Positions 42,401 through 51,200 of a DNA stretch of 64,000 nucleotides are shown here, in pieces. The translations under genes and the position numbers were made by a program. Every line of letters starts with the position of its first letter. Position 1 is the first letter of the stretch. The notes under the pieces were generated by a model. It saw nothing but the letters and a program-made list of their open reading frames with translations. It was not told the origin of the DNA and ran no database searches. This DNA comes from Psococerastis gibbosa (Eukaryota > Arthropoda > Insecta > Psocodea > Psocidae): contig OZ020488.1 of the NCBI GenBank assembly GCA_963971405.1, positions 3,224,001-3,288,000 on the forward strand, given 5' to 3'.

Positions 42401-44931
42401 TGATGGTGGATAGCTTCAAATCGTTTGGCATCACATTTTCCCTTATACACTTAATTACTAGTTTGTGTATAGCTTCCCCTAATTCTTCCCAACATTCTTT
42501 TAGCATTTTTGTATTTGGTTGGACACTACTACTGCCACTATTAAAATCTATTATAGTAAAACATAATCGGGATTTAGATGGTTCTTTTATGTCTTTTAAC
42601 TCAGTTATTACTTCATTTGCCTCTCAATCCATCAATACTTCTTGTCCATGGTTAGGCAACTTGTCTCTAAGTTCATTAATACTATCCACGTAGAATTTAT
42701 TTAGCTCATTTACAAATTCTTTGTTACTTTCTTGCTTACTATTAGGCAAGCACACTAATTCTTTTACGATTCTCCATGCTTTTTTTTTTATCTTTACCGC
42801 ATTCCCTGACCTTTTCCCCATAATACAGGGATTTCGGCTGTCTTAGTATAACAGTACATTTATTGCGGCGCCTTTTGAATTCTATCCAAGCCTCATTCAT
42901 TGTTCGCCTTGTTTCCTCCGAAGGACTCTCTTCAAAACAAAATTTGTGGTAACGGAACCTTTTGTATCCGTCAATCTTCTGGCCTCCATTACCTTCTTAT
43001 TGAAGTAAGGACAGTATTTCTTTTCCTGTAAGATAGTATTAGGTTTCGTGTGCGATGCCACTATCTCCTCAATCTTCGTTGCAAATGATTTATACATTTC
43101 TTCAGCCGTTCATGTGCTATCAAAGCTACAATCTGTCAACGTCTCTTTCAGCTCCATCTATTTTATGCCACCCGGTATCTCTATAGTGCTTCTATCAAGC
43201 AGTCTTATTCTTATGTACTTATATTGTATTGTATTGTCGTTGCATTGAAAATTGGCGTCAATGAAAATATTCTGTAATGTTTTGGAGGAATACATTTTTA
43301 CTTTACTTTCTAACATTTCTGATCGTACATTTTTTTATTTTAATAGACAATGCTAGGTGGTCGGTGATGTGACAGTTTTTAAGAATCTTACATTCACATG
43401 CTGTGGTTTTATTGTAGAACACATGGTCAATGAGGGTCTGCGATACGTTTGTTACTCTAGTTGGTTCTTCTATTAGTTGTTCAAAATTTTCATGTTTCAA
43501 TAATTCCTTCAGTTGTTTTGAATACGTTGTTCCTTTCAACAAGTCAGAATAACCGCACAACATTATAATATGATCTTTTTTATACGGGTCCGTATACTGT
43601 AGCCACTTCTCCATCTCCTTTAAATATAATCTGACGGAAGAACTGGGCGATCGGTAGAATATCCCAACTTTTGTCTTTGTGTCTACTGTTTTAACTATTA
43701 ACACCCACACAGTTCCCATTTTTTCTTCGAGAAAGATTTCAGTTTTCAGCTCTCTTCGTACATACAGTAGGACACCTCCAGTATGTTTACTATATATTAT
43801 AGAAGCCTCTATCAGTTAAATCAAAAAAAATTTCATCGATGTCATCAGTTATATGCGTTTCTACCAGGCCTAACATGTCTGGGTTTAGCTCCTTTATTTC
43901 TTCTTTGTCCTTTGTTAAAAAGCCACCAACATTCATATACGACAGATATTCCCATACAATGTTGCAATCCTCCTCTTTTTACTATTCATCAATTCATTAA
44001 ATACTGGGCATTTAGGAGACATCACACTATGTTCTGTGTCAAACTTATGCTTGTCGTTTATTCTGGTATTTTTGTGTTCACAATTTCGGCAGTGTTCCAT
44101 ATTTTCACTACAATTTATAGCCAGGTGGCCTAGTTGGCTGCATTTAGCACACCTTTTCTCTTTTTCTTTGAATTCTTTAGTGAGAAGGCAAAGCATAGGC
44201 CACACCTTCTCACCGCAACAAAATCAAAAACTTTAAGCCGTTGTACTCCTAGGAATGCATTTTGCCTAGCAAGTAAGTTAACTGCTTGTGGATGTTTGGT
44301 GTGACTTCTATCATTACTGATTCTGTTTTCCACATATAATTTTCCAGCCGTTTTATTATCAATATATCACTTTGGTCTTGGTATTCGGTGAGATTATTTA
44401 GACCCACCAGATTTTCTATAATCTCCTCACTTGTTAATTTTATAGCGTTGAGAATTCCTGGTATTTTAACTTTTGGACGAATCATTTTAGGCTCTGAGTG
44501 AGAGTAACTACGATATATTGTAAATTGTCTTTTATAAAACTTTTTAGTTCTGAATCCTTCCTACTGTTGCACTCGATTTTTAGGTCACTAAAATATACGA
44601 GACAATAAATATTGTTATCTCAGTGATATGGAGACTATATTGCGCCCCTACTATCTCCAAGTGGTGCAATTATTTAAGGCTCAAAACTTTGATTTAACAG
44701 TAAAATATAATTTTGAAAATGGAAAATTTCTGGTTAGTCTACAATGGCCATACGTAGAAGAGAGATTTTATCCAAATTCACACAAGTTACCTCACCTTGG
44801 TTGTTTTGCGAAATGTAACCAGTCGGCACTAACTGTACAATATTAAGACCGTCATAATTCCCTCCAAGAACTGATATATAATTATTTTGTTCAACTCCAA
44901 CTACCCCTTCAACAACAAAGCAGTCCTCCAT
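33303..44931 (-). CDS. C2H2 zinc-finger protein with a FAR1/WRKY-like Cys-His module
   Basis: Nine exons, minus strand, in transcript order: 44931-44796, 41442-41023, 40067-39753, 39064-38892, 36947-36791, 36067-36016, 35809-35675, 33828-33653, 33442-33303. Every junction keeps phase and the total is exactly 568 codons, so 567 residues. The start ATG at 44931 (MEDCFVVEGVVG) is inferred. Residues 221-242 and 254-275 are C2H2 fingers (CYMCFRKF, then H-x4-H; CPLCKMSA, then H-x4-H). Residues about 305-390 hold Cys, TKTYFKCHKSG, ATCPA and THVGH, which resembles the C-C-H-x-H pattern of FAR1/WRKY-GCM1-type DNA-binding domains (inference). The tail is Lys/Arg-rich (KPAKRKRAKRSK). A nuclear DNA-binding role is likely. 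No specific family name was recognised. Head-to-head with AAAS. Confidence 0.85.
33588..33652 (-). other. Intronic duplicate of exon 8 basic segment
   Basis: Downstream of the exon 8 donor the sequence repeats the exon's own VLRKTKKPAK-coding segment (33713-33771) at about 125-bp spacing, now reading VVRKRQKAS. If the donor is skipped, translation runs through it and stops at 33570, giving a 27-residue alternative end. Confidence 0.7.
33653..33828 (-). CDS. Zinc-finger gene exon 8
   Basis: Acceptor tgtttgcag and donor ACTA|gtaagt. 58 whole codons with one base at each end. Contains IIATVLRKTKKPAKRKRAK, a nuclear-localisation-type basic run. Confidence 0.88.
34108..34335 (+). mobile_element. 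LINE 3'-terminal fragment with GAA tail
   Basis: RRRTSWLKNLRQWFDKSS, then LFRAAVSKV and a stop, with an (AAG)n tail: a clear LINE ORF2 C-terminus. Sister of 8950-9155. Confidence 0.8.
34340..35670. other. Zinc-finger gene intron 7, nothing else recognised
   Basis: AT-rich. tcacagttcagttcatctatt is tandemly repeated at about 35543-35595, and a block ending gtaatattttattcagttac occurs inverted at about 35255-35275 and 35375-35395. No exon supported. Confidence 0.5.
35675..35809 (-). CDS. Zinc-finger gene exon 7
   Basis: Acceptor cattgcag and donor gtgagt. 44 codons with one base before and two after. Basic, probably disordered: KEEVKTVKPVVKKSLRKPR. Confidence 0.88.
35872..35935 (+). repeat. 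tRNA-like SINE fragment
   Basis: gcgtagatcgtgggttcgaatcccaccaagtccag-type B-box half of the repeat at 58679-58760. It has lost the A box. Confidence 0.7.
36016..36067 (-). CDS. Zinc-finger gene exon 6 (52 bp)
   Basis: Acceptor ttgtttcag and donor gtgagt. Two bases, 16 codons, two bases. Reads TSEKQWSNNLNGDQLN. Small, but both phases fit only this arrangement. Confidence 0.8.
36294..36590 (-). repeat. Dispersed repeat B, inverted copy
   Basis: Reverse complement of the 4800-5101 copy: tttccaatttatacgcagta, gagatttcaacgg, aaatgtctgtctgttcatca, tgaaatttggcatgtaggtt. Confidence 0.7.
36752..36806 (-). other. Tandemly duplicated splice donor of exon 5
   Basis: The donor context CACAGGTATGTAGGTAC occurs twice, 27 bp apart, at 36790 (used in the model) and 36763. 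Use of the distal donor would add in-frame codons that begin with a TAG, truncating the protein at about residue 402. Confidence 0.8.
36791..36947 (-). CDS. Zinc-finger gene exon 5
   Basis: Acceptor gctttcag in phase 0, then 52 codons plus one base before donor gtatgt. SAKIGATCPAAMELTEQANG and WSTHVGHAMD supply the second Cys and the His pair of the proposed FAR1/WRKY-like module. Confidence 0.87.
37169..37346 (-). repeat. SINE S copy
   Basis: ctaagccaacctagtggagg tail, gccctccgaagcatggccag, inverse B box gaactcgaaccaacaac and A-box side accaccgctctgcatgt. Lies in intron 4 of the zinc-finger gene. Confidence 0.85.
37648..38046. mobile_element. Foldback element U4, composite
   Basis: Outer arm aaggcgcggtttccatcgac and ggtcggtggaaaccgcgcct; inner module aggcggggtttccaccgacc and ggtcggtggaaccccgccta; core gatcattgatcaattttaac. 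Same two-layer design as U3 and U6. Confidence 0.9.
38047..38885. other. Zinc-finger gene intron 4, left part
   Basis: No repeat or exon recognised besides the flanking foldback element U4. Confidence 0.5.
38892..39064 (-). CDS. Zinc-finger gene exon 4
   Basis: Acceptor actgtttcag. Two bases complete a Glu codon, then 57 codons to donor gtaagt. KILSFNQTKTYFKCHKSGSY followed by KIEKRKKKANHV: a Cys-containing strand plus basic run typical of the first half of FAR1-type DNA-binding domains. Confidence 0.88.
39078..39350. mobile_element. Foldback element V2, ends 13 bp from a splice acceptor
   Basis: Left arm gggatgataggtcgtggtcg, right arm cgaccacgacctatcatacc; further arms aaacgtttcgtcaacat and atgttgacgaaacgtt. 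Homologous to V1 (16385-16616). It begins about 13 bp upstream (minus strand) of exon 4. Confidence 0.85.
39599..39710 (-). repeat. SINE S, partial copy
   Basis: aataagccaagcttacacgc, gaccgcctgctttacaacccc-like and gaatcatggccagaaaatgt. It ends before the tRNA-like head, 40 bp from exon 3. Confidence 0.8.
39753..40067 (-). CDS. Zinc-finger gene exon 3, both C2H2 fingers
   Basis: Acceptor ttattcag and donor gtaagt. Two bases, 104 codons, one base. An acidic Pro-rich lead-in (DHEPDPGPPDPALVE) precedes CYMCFRKFRQKKNMYAHI and CPLCKMSALRQEHLRNHL. Each finger has H-x4-H spacing. Confidence 0.95.
40869..41013. mobile_element. Foldback element U5, inner module only
   Basis: 145-bp palindrome: aggcggggtttccaccgacc and ggtcggtgaaaatcccgcct. 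It equals the inner module of U3, U4 and U6 without the outer layer. Its end is about 9 bp inside intron 2, next to the exon 2 donor. Confidence 0.88.
41023..41442 (-). CDS. Zinc-finger gene exon 2
   Basis: Acceptor gttttag and donor CAG|gtagat. 139 codons with two bases before and one after. Ser/Thr/Gln-rich, with LPSQSNATSVLRTINRADI and LMELEDVQIPATIHSC. No domain recognised; possible regulatory region. Confidence 0.85.
41466..42506 (-). pseudogene. LINE reverse transcriptase
   Basis: Retains the palm motifs: PIPKVKRPVKLEEYRPI, QSGFRQKHSTESVLQFLLE, FVDLKRAFETIDKKRL, HGVPQGSKIGPLSFILYIN and the catalytic FADDTLMYL. The thumb-side C-terminus becomes unrecognisable, so it is 3'-damaged. Confidence 0.92.
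43303..43719 (-). pseudogene. LINE endonuclease fragment
   Basis: GIFYRSPSSSVRLYLKEMEK and LIDHVFYNKT resemble the apurinic-type endonuclease. TDHLALSIKIKK supplies the catalytic S/T-D-H end. In IIMLCGYSDL the usual GDFN loop is altered, which suggests loss of activity. Confidence 0.85.
43933..44485 (-). pseudogene. LINE ORF1 remnant
   Basis: RPKVKIPGILNAIKLTSEEI opens the RNA-binding region. RCAKCSQLGHLAINCSENME and HCRNCEHKNTRINDKH are gag-type CCHC knuckles. A frameshift lies between the two parts. Confidence 0.8.
44796..44931 (-). CDS. Zinc-finger gene exon 1
   Basis: ATG at 44931, then 45 codons plus one base to donor CAAG|gtgagg. Reads MEDCFVVEGVVGVEQ and LVPTGYISQNNQ. Phase 1 fits exon 2. 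A start further upstream would need a non-ATG codon. Confidence 0.75.
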
Positions 44932-45089
44932 TTTGATTTGTATACAATTGTTTACAAAATTTTCTAATTCCACGATTAATAAATGGCGGCTTAACCAAGT
45001 AACAAACGTAACAAACCGCCGGGCAGGTGAAAATTAATGAATTATACTGCAAAACTTTTGTAAAATTTACTTAAAAATTGAAAATAAAA
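44932..45089. promoter_or_regulatory. Shared promoter of the zinc-finger gene and AAAS
   Basis: Only 158 bp separate the two divergent start codons. No TATA box is placed for either gene. aaatggcggc at 44981-44990 resembles the YY1/Pho-type site common in housekeeping bidirectional promoters (inference). Confidence 0.65.
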
Positions 45090-45215
45090 ATGTGCTCTTT
45101 AGTAAATTTCCCTCCGTTAGTGCATTTTGGGCAAGTCAATGTTTGCGAAGTAGAAGGCAAAGTGCAAACATTGCCATTTGACTCCGTTGGAAATGTCGAG
45201 GTTTACACGAATGCC
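45090..45215 (+). CDS. AAAS: AAAS exon 1
   Basis: ATG in aaaATGTG context and donor GCC|gtgagt; 42 codons. MCSLVNFPPLVHFGQVNVCE aligns with the human N-terminus. Confidence 0.94.
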
Positions 45216-48200
45216 GTGAGTTGAATATTTTTTGTAAAGCATTGCTCCTCTAAAACATACAATTATGCGCTTAGAGTGATGTTGGTGACAACGTGATATT
45301 AAATCAAGACTAAAGAGTATCTTGCCGGCCCTTATTTAGGGAATTTGGTATACTCACTCTAGCCGCTCTCTATATATTGGAGACATTTTTTAGTACACCT
45401 GCTTCCTACAGGAGAGCAGTCGTCTGACGGCCACCCTTAGGTGTCCTAGGAAATGGGGATCCGGTTGTTTGACAAGCTACCCCGGGAGATTAGGACACTG
45501 GATGAGGTAAAGGTTTGTTCCGGGGCCGTCCGTCGGCGTCGGTTACTGTTGAAACAAGTTCCCTACTCGGTTAGGGATTTTTTAAGGAACCCGATAATAC
45601 GGTGATTGTGTTCTTTATTTATTTATTACTATTTTGTTTTAGACGATAGAGATAGATCACGACGCCCAGAAGCTAGCCAAATGGCATGAATACAACTGAT
45701 TTAACTAACCTCCTTTCAATTTAAAAAAAAAAAAATTAAGCGCCTAGGGAGTATAGGAAAATGGATGCAATTGATAAACATAAAATAAGATTGCACCTCG
45801 GAAGCTCAGCAGCAACTGTTTGGGCAAGGGGATGTTCACTGATTATTGTAATTATAAAAGCATGTAACATACAGGCCTTGGCTTACAGACGCCTCAAATG
45901 GCTTGACTTGAACTTAACTTGAAAAGCGCTTTCTCGGTTTCCTAAAAAGAAAGAAAGAAATTTCGATTGAAAGTATTGAACAGGCTCTGTTCTCGTTGAT
46001 TCAACTTGATATGGCCGTTGGCATCGGTTATATTCTGACTGAACTCATCTACCTGTAGAAAGAGAAAAAAAATTAAGTGCTCTATCAATCAATCAATCAA
46101 AGTGTATTTGCCCATCTTTGTTACACGTTATTATAACAATAATAATCAGACATTGAGCACAGTCATGTAGAGTCCTAATACAAAATATAAAAAATAAATA
46201 AATAAATATAGGTAGCTTCAAAGTTCCTTCAGATTGTACAATCTTCGTTGCATCAAAAAATTAATTAGTGCTTTCTTGAAAGCATTAGCCGTAGGCTTCT
46301 GGTAGAGCGTTATATATGCGGATGCCTGCGGCTCGTGGAGGTGCGCTGTCGGGCTGTCAGCCTGGCTGCTGTGACTGAAAGGTCTCCGGCATGTCTTGTA
46401 TGGTGACGCTCTTTCATATGTAACCACTTTCTAATGTTGCAGGTAGCGTCGCTTCCGCGGGTCAATGTTGCACAAGAAATTGGAACTTCCACGTTCTCCC
46501 GTCAAGACGGCGAAGGTGTCTTTGTTCCCACAGGAGACTCTCTGTTAAAGCAAGTTGTGTGCACATGGTACGAGGCTGGAATTCTGAATGCTCTCTACGC
46601 AGCATGCCGGGAAAGAGACATACACGGCTCGGGGCTGATCAGTAAATGCGCCCAGTGGATCGTTTCTACTGTAGACTTCATTTCGCGACTCAGGGATAAA
46701 TTTCATCCACACCTACGGGTTAGTAATAGTTATTGTAATTTTCATTTTGAGCTCGTACTTGCACTTGGTTATGTCGGTCTGACGCCTGTTACAATGCGTC
46801 AAAGGTAATCATTTCTGAGCTTGTCAATTGTCGCTTGTAGCCGGTGTGTTGACATCTAGGACATCCAGCGGCCAAAAGTCAATTTGAAACAATACCAATA
46901 ATGTCCGAAAAATCAATGGGATAGTCGGCAGGGAAATATTCATATACGCATGACATGTAGGCCAACGTCCAAAGCAGCTACCTGTACGGCCATATACATA
47001 TGGCAGCTGGCATTACTGCAAATATTTGGATTGTGTAGTGGAGGGGAAAGAAGAACCAGAAGTTTCGTCCACAAATGCTGTGGACATCTTTTTTAAAATC
47101 TGTGACTACGTTGAAGCACGACGGAATTTGCTTCTGTTTTAAAGCGGTCAAAGTTCAATGTGGCAGATGGATCAGGAAATTAAAAAATATCCTTGGCGGA
47201 AGAGTGAATGTATCTCATGTACAAAACCTGTCTGACCTCTGTAGGTCAAGGGCCCTGTATTAATTTATTTTATGTTAAATGTTGGTCTGTCCCACAAAAA
47301 GATACAATAGAACGATTATTAAGTGTAATAAATCGGCAAACATAATGGTGTCTTATATTAAATTTATTGGAACGTCGTCTAACCCCTGGTGGGTCAAGGA
47401 CAAAGATTAATTGATTGATTGATTTTAGGAGAAAGGTGAAAATTTAACGGCAGTTGTAGCGCAGTGCCGTGATTGGTCGATAAGCCCCATTCGATGCATC
47501 GACTGGCACCCACACTCGTCCAAGTTTGCGATCGCCGCCTGTAATGATTCCGTACGTGTTTACTCTGTGGACAGTTCCCTAGTACCCATTCTCAAGTGTC
47601 AAGAGCAGACTGCAGTCTCCTGCCTCGCCTGGCGCCCTTATTCGTCATCGGAAATAGCTGTCGGCTGCCAAACTGGTAATATTTCCTTCCTATGTCCACT
47701 TACCTCAAGAACAGTTTAGAATGCGGAAAAATTTCCATTAGCGGGGTTAAAACAATTGATTACCTTAAGTTGGAATTAGAAGTCAGTAAGGACGCAACAT
47801 TATTTCAGTCAGATAAGGTCAATTATCGGAGAATGAAAGATTAAGGGTAGCTGTCTCACCTTGTATTAGTCATAGCTTGTAGGAATCAGGTGCTTCTTAT
47901 GACTTGCAGCAACTTGCAGTCCGATCAATTTGAAAACTTTGTGCATCCAGTATAGTGCTATGCTACTTATTTACTTACTATCTTACTTACTTAACGTGTC
48001 CGGGCCTAGTATGCGTTGATCCAAAACATTGCGGTCTGGATGGCCTTGCCATTGGCGTCTGAAAGATCTGTCTGGGATACAGCTTCTCCTAGCCTCGGGC
48101 AAACCAGAAGGTGGCCGTCGTCTTGTTGTTGTCCGCATTCGCAAGTCGGGTCCCCCGCCAGTCCCCACCTACACAGGTTCGCGTAGCATCTTGTAACTCC

Positions 48201-51200
48201 CTCTATGTTCGATGGCCTCAATGACCGTGTGTATGATAGATATTCCCAGCAACTTATCAGACTTGTCACATTTGCTGGTCTGGATTTGGTAACTACGTGA
48301 GGTGGTTATTGAGTTGCTGAAGAAAGCCGTAGTGTATTTCGTTAAGTTGGTCATGGGCCCCATTCCGCCACCTATTCAACTCTATCTAATTATAAATAAT
48401 TATTCATGTGAGAGACTGAAGCCAAGTGGTTCGGAATCCAAATTTTATGAGTGGGCCGAAAGGAATGGAACCCCAAACTCTTAAATCTTGCACGTCTATC
48501 TCTATTAATCATTCCAATGACTACCCAACAGGTGTCTTCGTATGGACTGTGGACCCGACTTCCGTTGTAGCGCGTCCGAGCATGAGTTGTGCACAGATCC
48601 TACGACGCGCCGGCCATAGTCCAGTGACTTCGGTCGCGTGGACGAAGGAGGGGGACCTCCTGGTGTCCGCCTCTGCAGCAGAGACAACCATGTACGTGTG
48701 GGATACCGCTCAGCAGCGCAGTGCGCCGCTGCGGCGCTACGGTGGTGGGGGCGTATGCCTGGTAGCTTGGGCTCCGCAGGGTGAGCGACTGTTTGCCGCC
48801 ACCGCGGGAGATATCTTCCGGTTAGTACGAAGTGATTAGGGGAGATGTTAACCTGACAAAACCGTAGTCTACTGCAGCAGATTTTGGCATTTGGCATGTC
48901 ACTGGGTAATCGCAACTACAATCTGCTGCAAACGCTCCAGTAGACTGGTTTTGCCCATATGAAAAATTTCCCAGCGGATCGTAGACGTCCGTGTGGACCG
49001 GGCCTTAAATTGGTTTTGTAAATTGGGGCTTAGGGTGACTGCGCCCAGCTGCTAGACAGCTGAACACTATGGAAAATTTAGTTTGATCCCCGTGGATCAC
49101 ATATTACCTCGTCCCTTCATCGGAAAGTGGCCTGTGGCTTGACAGAGACAGACCTAGGCCCGGGAAATATGGAATGAGGTCGTGTGGGAGGTCAAATTTC
49201 ACACTGAGCTGTAGCACCGTCGTAGAAGACTGCGTTCTAGCATATCCATAAAACTCATGATTTCATCGTATATAATAAGCAATCAAAATAATATTAAGCT
49301 ACTTTATTTAAAAAAAAAAAAATAGTTTATAAACCCAAAATAAGTGCTCAAAAATTACGAGCAACATTTTAAAGGTAAAACGTTCAGCTAGTTCAGCACA
49401 TAATGAAAATGTTAGCTCTCTATATATTCACCGTCTGCGACCTCCAATGGACCATCTGTGTATTGCAGAGTATGGTGTACCAAGAAGTGGCTGCCGGAGC
49501 GATGGAGCACGTTATCCGGCCGTGTTCAGTCAGCTTGTTGGTCACCCTGTGGCTCGGTTCTACTCTTTGCCACTACAGCCGAGCCAGTGGTCTATGCGTT
49601 GATGTTCGTTGGAAATGCCTCAGCTTCATGCAAAGAAGAGATACGCGAGACTAAGGCTGTTATAGACCTGAGTGTAGTCGATATTTCTAAGGTGAGTGTT
49701 TATGTCACATCACTATCTGTTCCTCTTTCGGTTCTACGGCCCTTAATAGACTTTTTGACTTTGGCCTGCTCGACAATACTTCTCCAGTCATCGTCGGTTT
49801 TGCAGGACGTTCCATCATCAACGGTCCTTCCAGGGGATTAGCGGCCGTCGCTTCCGTCGTCTTTCCGTCATGCTTGCTTTTGTCATCATTGAGAGTGCCA
49901 ACCGAAATATAGCATTAAGAGTTAACGGGAGGGGAAAGGCCTTACAGGTGCACAAATTATAGGAAATGTTTGGGCGGTTTGCTGGGAATTATCCGGAGAC
50001 ATTCTAACTCAGCTTACATTAGGTATAAAGATAAAAAGATACACTTTGCAATCCATTTATTATAAATAAAACCGTTTTTGCGATGCCGGGAATGATGCAT
50101 CCTAACTACTAAGTTCCCCCAGCTGCCGCTAGGGCATCACTAACTGCTGACGCCAATAATTCAAACCTCGCCGCGACTCGCCCATTCAATCAATCAATCA
50201 ATATATTCAAAATTAAGAATACAATACAAAATATACAAATTAGAAAATGAACCAACCCTATAGGCCATGTGGCCCGTGATGGGTTCTGTTCATTACTTGT
50301 TTATTTGTTCCCGACCGCGTCCCCAAGCGTGGCGTGAACATGAAATATCCATCATACAGCTAACAATTCGGTCGTAATCACATAGATCAGAAGAAATGTT
50401 CTTATACATAGTGTGCAACCGTCACGAACACAGATTATCCACATGATTATGCCTATGCAACTTTTCAGAACTGTGAACTCAATTTCTGTGACGAACCCAT
50501 ACTACTAGTATCTCTTCTTCTTCACATGCCTCTTCCAGTGAAGATTGGCGATCATCATGGCAATTTGGACCTTGGAGAATGATGCCCTGAAAAGGGAATT
50601 GCTCTTGCCAAATCACTGCTGCAGGTTTTTTAGCTGGTACGTTTTTCTTCTGCCCTCAATCCATTCTGTCTTCCCTTGGATTATTACATCCAGAAGGCGA
50701 TATCTTTGGTTGCTCATGACATGGCCGAACTTTGTTAGTTTCCGTTTCTTAACCGTCAGCAGCAACTCGGCTTCTGTATCCATTCACCGCAGGATCTCGA
50801 TATACTAGTGTATATACAGAATATCATGTTGATAACCAGTATTCAGCTCCAGTTACGCGGGTGTGAAACACTTTCTCTGGCACCAGTCCCAGTCTCTCTG
50901 AGATCATCCTGAATCTGGTAATGAGATCCCCCTGTTTCTTCCTACAGCAATTTCCTCACGTACCTGCTGTTATCATTTTACATGTCCGAGTCATTGCAGT
51001 CTGAGGTTCTTCCACCGCGAGCTCTGTTCTCATCACTTGATTTGTTCGCCGATCCTCAGCTTTGGATTCTTTTGTAGCTTTACTAAGCCAGCCTGATGTG
51101 TGTACTATTGCTTATAGGATGGCGAACGCGCGGGTGGCATTGTCAGCAATATGACGTGGGACCGTCGCGGACTTCATTTGGCTGTTGTCTTCCGGGAAAG

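Larger units (their letters stand above)
41466..44485 (-). mobile_element. Decayed non-LTR retrotransposon in zinc-finger intron 1
   Basis: Minus-strand order: an ORF1 (gag-like) remnant at 44485-43933, endonuclease at 43719-43303, linker frames at 43097-42624, RT at 42506-41466. Several frameshifts and stops separate the pieces. The element lies wholly between exons 1 and 2 of the host gene in the same orientation, and its 3' end lies roughly 25-60 bp from the exon 2 acceptor. The clade is Jockey/CR1-like at best guess. Confidence 0.88.

Noticed and set aside
44932-44973. Upstream start for the zinc-finger protein (GTG at 44973)
   Set aside because: Not an ATG. The ATG at 44931 is the first in frame and gives a conventional N-terminus.
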